Source: Dysgonamonadaceae bacterium
GTDB lineage: Bacteria; Bacteroidota; Bacteroidia; Bacteroidales; Azobacteroidaceae
Assembly (NCBI GenBank): GCA_031260235.1
Contig: JAIRKG010000038.1
Location: 1-7,666 of the forward strand
DNA: 7,666 bases
Direction of reading: 5' to 3'
The notes beneath the pieces were generated by a model that searched no databases, was not told the DNA's origin, and saw nothing but the letters and a program-made list of their open reading frames with translations. Of the stretch, positions 1-5,686 are shown piece after piece; within the stretch, counting starts at the first letter, position 1, and each line of letters begins with the position of its first letter. The position numbers and the translations under genes are program-made.

Positions 1-2769
1 GGCGTTTCGAGCCTGAAACAGCTTATCGACGAAACAATCCCTCAAAACATCCGGCTAAAACATTCCCTTGAACTCCCCGAAGCCATGACCGAACGCGAAT
101 ATGCCGAACATATCGCCGAAATTGTATCCAAAAACGAAATTTTCACTTCCTATATCGGTATGGGCTGGTACGACACGGTTACGCCGACCGCCATTGTCAG
201 AAATATTTTTGAAAACCCTGTCTGGTACACTTCCTACACGCCCTATCAGGCCGAAATTTCACAGGGACGCTTGGAAGCCCTTCTCAATTTCCAAACCATG
301 ATTTGCGACTTGACCGCTTTGCCGCTGGCCAATTGTTCCCTGCTCGACGAGGCGACCGCCGCTGCCGAAGCCGCTCAGATGCTTTTCGCTGCCAGAAGCC
401 GCAAACAGATTACGGAAAATGCCAATATCCTGTTTGTCGACGAAAAAGTCTTCGATTCCACTTTTGCCGTTATACAAACGCGGACCGCTTTTCACGGAAT
501 CGAACTGCACAGGGGTGATTACAAAACTTACGCCTTTACCGGCAGGGTCTTCGGAGCTATCGTGCAGTACCCCAATTCGGACGGCTCATTAGAAGATTAC
601 GCGGCATTTACAGCCCGTGCCGCCGCAGCAGGAGCAGGCACTGCTGTCGCCGCCGATCTGTTGAGCCTCTGTATCCTGACGCCTCCCGGCGAATGGGGCG
701 CCGATATTGTATTCGGAAGTTCGCAGCGTTTCGGGATTCCCATGTTTTACGGCGGACCTTCGGCCGCTTATATGGCTGCTAAAGACGAGTACAAACGGAT
801 TATACCCGGAAGAATTATCGGCATTTCCAGAGATGTCAATGGAAAAACGGCTTACCGCATGGCTTTGCAAACCCGCGAACAGCATATCAAACGCGAAAAG
901 GCGACTTCCAATATTTGTACCGCCCAGGCCTTGCCGGCCACAATGGCTTCTTTTTACGCCGTTTATCACGGGCCGGACGGATTGAAGGAAATTGCGGGAA
1001 AAGTACATGCCGGTGCTGGATTTCTGTCGGAAGAACTGTGCAATTTGGGTTATATTCAGGAAAATGCGAACTTTTTTGATACCTTAAAAATCCGCCTGCC
1101 GGAAAAAGCATCTTTGGACGTCCTGCGCGAAACGGCTATAGAATGTAAGGTAAATCTTCGCTATTACAAAGACAGGAAATATGTTGGCATCAGCGTTGAC
1201 GAAACGACCCGCCCTGAAGACCTGGGCGTTCTTCTCTATATTTTTGCAAGCGCTGTCGAGTCGGAAAAAACTTTGGACAGGGATATTCCCGACAAAATTT
1301 ATTTCGACGGCCGTTTTCTGCGTACAAGCGCTTTCCTGACGCATCCGGTATTTAATTCCTATCATACGGAAACCGAACTGATGCGTTATATCAAACGGCT
1401 GGAACGCAAGGACATATCCCTCACTCACTCGATGATTCCACTGGGTTCATGCACCATGAAACTGAATGCGGCGGCGGAAATGCTGCCGCTCCACCTGCCC
1501 GGCTTTGCCAATATACACCCCTACGCGCCCAAAGAACAGACGGAAGGCTATAGGGAACTGATTGAAAACCTGTCGGATTATTTGGCGGTCATTACCGGTT
1601 TGCCCGGCGTCAGTTTCCAGCCCAATTCGGGTGCGGCGGGCGAATATGCAGGCCTGGTAACCATCCGTAAATTCCACGAACACAACGGGCAGGCGCAACG
1701 AAACATTGTCCTGATACCCGCCTCCGCCCACGGAACCAATCCGGCAAGCGCCGTTCAGGCCGGTTTTGTTCCCGTCAACATCAAAACCGACGAGCTGGGA
1801 AATACCGACCTGGAAGATTTGCAGGCTAAAGCCGAAGAAAACAAGGATGCGCTGGCGGCATTGATGATTACCTATCCTTCTACTCACGGGATTTTTGAAA
1901 CAAATATCGTGGAAATGTGCGGCATCATTCACGCCGCCGGCGGACAGGTTTACATGGACGGTGCAAACATGAATGCCCAGGTCGGACTGACCTCTCCCGG
2001 CGCTATCGGCGCCGACGTCTGCCATTTGAATTTGCACAAAACATTTGCAAGTCCCCACGGCGGGGGCGGTCCCGGCGAAGGCCCGATTTGTGTAGCCCGC
2101 CATTTGATACCTTTCCTTCCGGCACATCCGGTTGCCGACAATTCTTTCCTGAATGCCGTTGCCGCTTCGCCTTTCGGAAGCGCGGGCATCCTGTCCATTA
2201 CCTATGGATATATCCGCATGATGGGCGCCGAAGGATTGACCAAAGCCACCGAAATTGCCATCCTGAATGCCAATTATCTGGTCGCAAAACTGGAAAAGGC
2301 CTACGGCGTTGTTTACAAAGGCGTGCACGGCAGGGTAGGACATGAGTTGATTCTGGATTGCCGGAACATCAAAGACCGTACGGGAATAACCGAAACGGAC
2401 ATTGCCAAGCGCCTGATTGACTTCGGATTTCATGCACCGACCCTCTCTTTTCCCGTTCATGGGACGCTGATGATTGAGCCTACCGAAAGCGAAAGTTTTG
2501 GCGAATTAAACCGTTTTGTCGAAGCCATGCTGGCCGTCCGGGCGGAAATTGAAGAAATCGCCGCCGGAAAAGCGGACAAAACGGACAATGTGCTGGTCAA
2601 TGCGCCGCACCCCCAATATGAAGTTTGCGCCAACGGATGGAAACACGCCTATTCGAGAGAGAAGGCGGCTTTTCCGCTGGAATGGATTCGCGACAACAAA
2701 TTCTGGGTCAACGTTGCCCGTGTGGATAATGCTTTTGGAGACAGGAATTTGGTTTGTAAATTACTATAA
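1..2769 (+). CDS. gcvP: Glycine dehydrogenase (aminomethyl-transferring), P-protein of the glycine cleavage system; 5' end cut by window
   Basis: This is the PLP-dependent P-protein. It decarboxylates glycine and passes the aminomethyl group to the lipoyl arm of GcvH, in the cytoplasm. The frame is open from base 1, and the residues before the first visible ATG (base 85) already match the family (LKQLIDETIP, then LPEAMTEREY), so that ATG is internal and the true start lies outside the window. About 922 residues are visible. The N-terminal half carries YIGMGWYDT, TPYQAEISQGRLEALLNFQT and LLDEATAAAEA. The C-terminal half carries SMIPLGSCTMKLN, SAHGTNPASA and the PLP-lysine motif LNLHKTFASPHGGGGPG, with the Lys at bases 2038-2040. 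In E. coli GcvP that Lys is residue 706; here it is visible residue 680, so about 26 residues are missing at the left. The C-terminus stops at GDRNLVCKLL, about nine residues earlier than the E. coli protein. gcvT and gcvH are not in the window. Identity is essentially certain. Confidence 0.98.
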   Translation, partial: GVSSLKQLIDETIPQNIRLKHSLELPEAMTEREYAEHIAEIVSKNEIFTSYIGMGWYDTVTPTAIVRNIFENPVWYTSYTPYQAEISQGRLEALLNFQTMICDLTALPLANCSLLDEATAAAEAAQMLFAARSRKQITENANILFVDEKVFDSTFAVIQTRTAFHGIELHRGDYKTYAFTGRVFGAIVQYPNSDGSLEDYAAFTARAAAAGAGTAVAADLLSLCILTPPGEWGADIVFGSSQRFGIPMFYGGPSAAYMAAKDEYKRIIPGRIIGISRDVNGKTAYRMALQTREQHIKREKATSNICTAQALPATMASFYAVYHGPDGLKEIAGKVHAGAGFLSEELCNLGYIQENANFFDTLKIRLPEKASLDVLRETAIECKVNLRYYKDRKYVGISVDETTRPEDLGVLLYIFASAVESEKTLDRDIPDKIYFDGRFLRTSAFLTHPVFNSYHTETELMRYIKRLERKDISLTHSMIPLGSCTMKLNAAAEMLPLHLPGFANIHPYAPKEQTEGYRELIENLSDYLAVITGLPGVSFQPNSGAAGEYAGLVTIRKFHEHNGQAQRNIVLIPASAHGTNPASAVQAGFVPVNIKTDELGNTDLEDLQAKAEENKDALAALMITYPSTHGIFETNIVEMCGIIHAAGGQVYMDGANMNAQVGLTSPGAIGADVCHLNLHKTFASPHGGGGPGEGPICVARHLIPFLPAHPVADNSFLNAVAASPFGSAGILSITYGYIRMMGAEGLTKATEIAILNANYLVAKLEKAYGVVYKGVHGRVGHELILDCRNIKDRTGITETDIAKRLIDFGFHAPTLSFPVHGTLMIEPTESESFGELNRFVEAMLAVRAEIEEIAAGKADKTDNVLVNAPHPQYEVCANGWKHAYSREKAAFPLEWIRDNKFWVNVARVDNAFGDRNLVCKLL

Positions 2770-2784
2770 TATAATTAAAAAAAG

Positions 2785-3234
2785 ATGATCATGGTGAAAA
2801 AAAGAATTTTGAAATTAACATTGTTGCTTATTCCTGTTGCGATAGGCGTATGCGTGACGGCAAACACGCAAGACATTTTCGTTAAAACGAAAAACAAAAC
2901 CGTTACACAAACGGTTACAGATGAAAAAATCAAGTTGGACAAAACCGTACACGATTTTGGCACGGTGGACAAAAACGGAGGAAGTGTCAGCGCTGTTTTT
3001 ACCGTTACGAACAATTCAAGAACGCCCATTATACTGAATGAAGTAAGGGCTTCTTGTGGCTGTACAACACCCGAATGGACGAAAGAACCGATAGAACCGG
3101 GAAAGTCAGGATCCGTTACGGCTACCTACAAGCCAAGTGCTGTCGGCCCGTTTGAAAAATCAGTAACAATCAATATTTCGGTTGGAGAGGAAACCGAGAC
3201 GTTTGTTGTGAAGATTAAGGGGACAGTTGAATAG
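2785..3234 (+). CDS. Exported DUF1573 family protein
   Basis: This is a 149-residue protein with a Sec-type signal: a basic start (KKRILK, residues 5-10), a hydrophobic stretch (about 11-26) and a plausible signal peptidase I site after VTA26. The Cys at residue 23 lacks a good lipobox, so a lipoprotein is less likely. Residues ~50-149 form a single DUF1573 domain, an Ig-like beta-sandwich found in many Bacteroidota envelope proteins. It has the family signatures HDFGTV (56-61), FTVTNNS, and SCGCTTPEW (90-98) with paired cysteines 91 and 93. The molecular role is unknown. The gene starts 15 bp after gcvP ends, on the same strand, which suggests co-transcription or read-through. No clear ribosome binding site is seen; the leader is A-rich, as is usual in Bacteroidota. 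A second in-frame ATG at 2791 is an equally possible start and would leave the signal peptide intact. Confidence 0.9.
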   Translation: MIMVKKRILKLTLLLIPVAIGVCVTANTQDIFVKTKNKTVTQTVTDEKIKLDKTVHDFGTVDKNGGSVSAVFTVTNNSRTPIILNEVRASCGCTTPEWTKEPIEPGKSGSVTATYKPSAVGPFEKSVTINISVGEETETFVVKIKGTVE

Positions 3235-3240
3235 AATTTG

Positions 3241-3273
3241 ATCTGCTCGCGCCGATTTATAATCGGTGCGGGT
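3241..3273. repeat. Palindromic repeat element / hairpin (reverse strand reads TDYKSARAD)
   Basis: The arms CGCGCCGAT (3248-3256) and ATCGGTGCG (3262-3270) pair over 9 bp with one G-U wobble around the 5-nt loop TTATA. The stem can extend by two more pairs (3246-3247 with 3271-3272). Read on the reverse strand, the element is open in one frame and gives TRTDYKSARAD. From memory, the string DYKSARA recurs in many spuriously annotated bacterial ORFs and marks a dispersed palindrome, which I cannot verify here. It begins 11 bp after the DUF1573 stop codon, so it may also end or stabilise that transcript, but no T-run follows and a classic intrinsic terminator is not supported. Confidence 0.55.
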
Positions 3274-3363
3274 TAAGCGAGGTTGAAACTCTGTAGCCAT
3301 TCAAAAAACTTTACGTAAATTTACGCATCAATTAACCAACAAAATCATTTAACAAACAAGAAC

Positions 3364-4272
3364 ATGAAAAGTAATTTAATCCGGTTCGATTGGGCGGCCA
3401 AACGGCTGTTACGTCAAAAATCCAACTTTGTAGTCTTGGAAGGACTGTTATCCACATTGCTGGAAGAAGACATTCATATCGTAAGAATGTTGGAAAGCGA
3501 AGGTAATAAGGAAGAAATTGATGACAAATTCAATCGCGTGGATATGCTTGCCGAAAACAGTAACGGCGAATTAGTCATTGTAGAAATCCAAAACAACCGT
3601 GAATTGGACTACTTTCACCGGATGATCTACGGCGTGTCGAAAGCGATAACCGAATACATTAAGGAAGGCGAAGAATACAGTAAAACTAAAAAAATCTATT
3701 CGGTAAATATCGTGTATTTCGATTTGGGGCAGGGCGACGATTACATATATCACGGACGCACGGAATTTATGGGTATTCACAAACGCGATGTACTGAAACT
3801 GTCTCAACGCCAACAGGAACAGTTTACCCGCAAGAAAGCAGGCGATTTGTTTCCGGAATACTACGTTCTCCGTGTAGACGAATTTAACGAAAAAGCCGTT
3901 ACGCCTTTAGACGAATGGATCTCTTTTTTGAAGACGGGAGAAATTCCTGAAAACGTTAATGCCAAAGGCTTAAACGAAGCACGCGAGTGTTTACAGAAAG
4001 ACCGTTTGAACGAATCGGAACGTGCAGCCTACGATGCCCACATGGAAGCATTGCGCTATCAAAGGAGTGTGATAAAGACCTCAATGATTGAGGGGCGGGC
4101 GGAAGGACGAGCAGAAGGATTGGCAGAAGGACGAGCAGAAGGTATGATGGAAGGAAAGATCGAAGTCGTAATAGCAAGCGCAAAAGCAGGATTATCCGTC
4201 GAAATTATTGCTGGCATTACCGGATTAACAATAGGCAAAGTCCAAGAAATTTTTAAACAACACTTAGAGTGA
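3364..4272 (+). CDS. Rpn family recombination-promoting nuclease / putative transposase (PD-(D/E)XK fold)
   Basis: This 302-residue protein belongs to the Rpn/TIGR01784-like group, which is often labelled putative transposase and often multicopy in Bacteroidota. The N-terminal half holds the PD-(D/E)XK nuclease core. Asp60 in FNRVDMLAE and Glu74/Gln76 in LVIVEIQNN give the D...ExQ active-site pattern, followed by the conserved YFHRMIYGVSKAITEYI and YSVNIVYFDLGQG segments. Family members are DNA endonucleases linked to recombination and, in E. coli, to phage defence. The middle (about 130-235) is a helical region with LFPEYYVLRVDEFN. Residues 243-266 are six EGxx tetrads, and the tail 267-302 looks like a small helix-turn-helix (GLSVEIIAGITGLTIGKVQEIF). 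The ATG at 3364 fits the family N-terminus (IRFDWAAKRLLR). The gene sits alone between DUF1573 and rseP, after a palindromic element. No terminal inverted repeats or target duplication are visible, so it is not shown to be a mobile element. An internal translation start is discussed separately. Confidence 0.9.
   Translation: MKSNLIRFDWAAKRLLRQKSNFVVLEGLLSTLLEEDIHIVRMLESEGNKEEIDDKFNRVDMLAENSNGELVIVEIQNNRELDYFHRMIYGVSKAITEYIKEGEEYSKTKKIYSVNIVYFDLGQGDDYIYHGRTEFMGIHKRDVLKLSQRQQEQFTRKKAGDLFPEYYVLRVDEFNEKAVTPLDEWISFLKTGEIPENVNAKGLNEARECLQKDRLNESERAAYDAHMEALRYQRSVIKTSMIEGRAEGRAEGLAEGRAEGMMEGKIEVVIASAKAGLSVEIIAGITGLTIGKVQEIFKQHLE
4061..4086 (+). promoter_or_regulatory. Candidate internal ribosome binding site and start within the Rpn gene
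   Basis: AAAGGAG (4061-4067) is a strong match to the complement of the 16S rRNA 3' end, and an in-frame ATG (Met241) follows at 4084-4086 after a 16-nt gap, longer than ideal. Initiation there would give a 62-residue C-terminal product containing the EGxx repeat and the helical tail but no nuclease. Another in-frame ATG is Met227 at 4042. Gene starts elsewhere in the window show no such Shine-Dalgarno match. In frame, the motif encodes part of QRS, so it may be chance. Confidence 0.3.
4090..4161 (+). repeat. 12-bp tandem coding repeat in the Rpn gene (six EGxx tetrads)
   Basis: The codons read EGRA EGRA EGLA EGRA EGMM EGKI. At DNA level a 17-nt string (GAAGGACGAGCAGAAGG) occurs exactly at 4102-4118 and again at 4126-4142, a period of 24 nt (two 12-nt units). 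The outer units have diverged. Because the unit is a multiple of three, gain or loss of units would keep the frame. The peptide is charged and probably helical or an extended linker between the nuclease part and the C-terminal helical tail. Confidence 0.9.
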
Positions 4273-4320
4273 TACACTAATTTTTCATTTTTAATTACAA
4301 ATTAATGCTTCAGCAGTAAT

Positions 4321-5625
4321 ATGGAAACAATTTTAATAAAAGCAGCACAATTAATTTTAAGTTTATCAATCTTGGTCATTGTCCACGAATTCGGACATTT
4401 CATTGCGGCCAAATTCTTCAAAGTCAGGGTCGAAAGATTCTATTTATTTTTCAATCCATGGTTTTCCCTCTTCAAATTCAAACCCAAAAACAGCGAAACA
4501 GAATATGGAATCGGATGGTTGCCCCTGGGTGGATACGTTAAAATATCGGGAATGATCGACGAAAGTATGGACTGGGAAGCGTTGGCAAAACCGCCCCAAT
4601 CCTGGGAGTTTAGGATAAAACCCGCATGGCAACGGCTGATAATCACGATCGGAGGCGTCTTCCTGAATTTTATCCTCGCTTTCTTTATTTATTCTATGCT
4701 GGTTATGAATTGGGGCGACACGTATATCCCGATCAACAAAACCCCGCTTTATTTCAGCGAAGTCGCTCACCAAGCGGGATTTGAAGACGGCGACATATTG
4801 CTTTCAGCCGACGGCAAACGTTTGACGCGCTATGACGATTTGGATTTGTTCCGTATCATAAGCGCCGGAAATATAACTGTCTTGCGCAACGGACAGGAAC
4901 AAATAATCCTAATGCCGGAACGTTTTGAGGAATTGTTTTTGGCGGCAAAGACGCTTTTTGCCGATTATCGGACTACCCGTGTGGACAGTTTGATTCCCGG
5001 CGGCAACGCCGAAAAAGCAGGTTTGCAGGTCGGCGATGAAATCCTTTCGGTCAATGGAATTAAAGCATCCGCTTTTTTCCTGCTTTCCAGTGTTTTATCG
5101 GAAAATAAAGATTCCGATGTTCAAATAGATGTGTTGCGGGGAGACGAAACAATTAGCTTGCCGGTACATGTCAATCCGAGCGGTCAAATTGGTTTTTCCC
5201 AGAAATTTGCAAATGTATATACGACAGACAAGTACAATTTTTTCCAGTCTTTTCCGGCAGGAATTTCACAGGGAATCAGGAAAATATCTTTTTATATCCT
5301 GCAATTCCGTCTGGTTTTTACCAAAGTCGGTATACAAAGTCTCGGCGGATTTGGCGCTATCGGGAACCTTTTCCCCGCTCAGTGGAGCTGGCTTGATTTC
5401 TGGAACATGACGGCTTTCCTTTCCATCATTTTGGGCATCATGAATCTGCTTCCGATTCCTGCGCTCGACGGTGGACACGTTATGTTCCTCCTCTATGAAG
5501 TCATTTCCGGGCGCAAACCCAATGATAAACTCATGGAGTATGCCCAAATTGCAGGCATGGTCTTCCTCATGTTGCTTCTCCTGTACGCCAATGGGAATGA
5601 TATTTTGCGGTTTTTGAAGTGGTAG
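4321..5625 (+). CDS. rseP: RseP-type intramembrane zinc metalloprotease (site-2 protease)
   Basis: This 434-residue inner-membrane protease, by family knowledge, cleaves anti-sigma factors and leftover signal peptides within the membrane during envelope stress. The zinc site HEFGH is at residues 22-26 in the first membrane segment (~10-30), and the third zinc ligand is in NLLPIPALDGG (375-385, Asp383). Other family marks are WLPLGGYVKISGMIDESMD and GGVFLN (111-116) at the start of the second membrane segment (~105-130). Two periplasmic PDZ-like regions follow: a divergent one after ~140 (AGFEDGDILLSADG) and a clear one at ~221-290 (AGLQVGDEILSVNG). The last segments lie at ~362-395 and ~410-432. 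Total length is normal for Bacteroidota. An in-frame stop at 4303-4305 with no start after it fixes the ATG at 4321. It follows the Rpn gene by 48 bp and converges on the glycosyltransferase. dxr, its frequent partner in other bacteria, is not adjacent. Confidence 0.95.
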   Translation: METILIKAAQLILSLSILVIVHEFGHFIAAKFFKVRVERFYLFFNPWFSLFKFKPKNSETEYGIGWLPLGGYVKISGMIDESMDWEALAKPPQSWEFRIKPAWQRLIITIGGVFLNFILAFFIYSMLVMNWGDTYIPINKTPLYFSEVAHQAGFEDGDILLSADGKRLTRYDDLDLFRIISAGNITVLRNGQEQIILMPERFEELFLAAKTLFADYRTTRVDSLIPGGNAEKAGLQVGDEILSVNGIKASAFFLLSSVLSENKDSDVQIDVLRGDETISLPVHVNPSGQIGFSQKFANVYTTDKYNFFQSFPAGISQGIRKISFYILQFRLVFTKVGIQSLGGFGAIGNLFPAQWSWLDFWNMTAFLSIILGIMNLLPIPALDGGHVMFLLYEVISGRKPNDKLMEYAQIAGMVFLMLLLLYANGNDILRFLKW

Positions 5626-5652
5626 AACCTTAAACCGCAGAATTTCAAAAAC
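5602..5652. terminator. Candidate bidirectional terminator / overlapping inverted repeats between convergent genes
   Basis: The segments 5602-5613 and 5632-5643 can pair over 12 bp with one G-U (core TGCGGTTT / AAACCGCA) around an 18-nt loop that contains the rseP stop codon. A second, mutually exclusive pairing uses 5610-5618 and 5644-5652 (GTTTTTGAA / TTCAAAAAC, 9 bp perfect). The position, between two genes that converge with a 61-bp gap, favours transcription termination. No long T-run follows either stem, so this is a candidate only. Confidence 0.4.
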
Positions 5653-5686
5653 AGACGGAAATCCATGGTTATTCCTTGATCTCCAT

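Noticed and set aside
589..1008. Antisense open frame of 139 codons in gcvP
   Set aside because: It is a shadow of the gcvP reading frame with no independent support.
1447..2460. Long antisense open frame of 337 codons opposite gcvP
   Set aside because: It lies wholly inside a certain gcvP, has no recognisable domain, and its composition reflects the codon pattern of the opposite strand.
2785..2865. DUF1573 protein as a lipoprotein (Cys23)
   Set aside because: The residues before Cys23 (IGV) do not fit a lipobox, and the hydrophobic segment continues past it to a better signal peptidase I site.
2900..2916. Small hairpin ACCGTT...AACGGT in the DUF1573 gene
   Set aside because: It is a six-pair stem within coding sequence that arises from the repeated TVT codons; there is no sign of regulation.
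3310..3324. Overlapping palindromes TTTACGTAAA and GTAAATTTAC as an operator before rpn
   Set aside because: They are short and low complexity, with no known regulator site and no second copy. TAAATTTA here is only a near match to the -7 box and has no -33 partner.
4090..4161. CRISPR-like or non-coding tandem array
   Set aside because: The 12-bp units are in frame, have no spacers, and encode a regular EGxx peptide within a confident gene.
4291..4305. A/T-only hairpin TTAATT-ACA-AATTAA before rseP as a terminator
   Set aside because: It is a six-pair stem of A-T only in A/T-rich DNA with a 3-nt loop and no T-run after it, likely to arise by chance.
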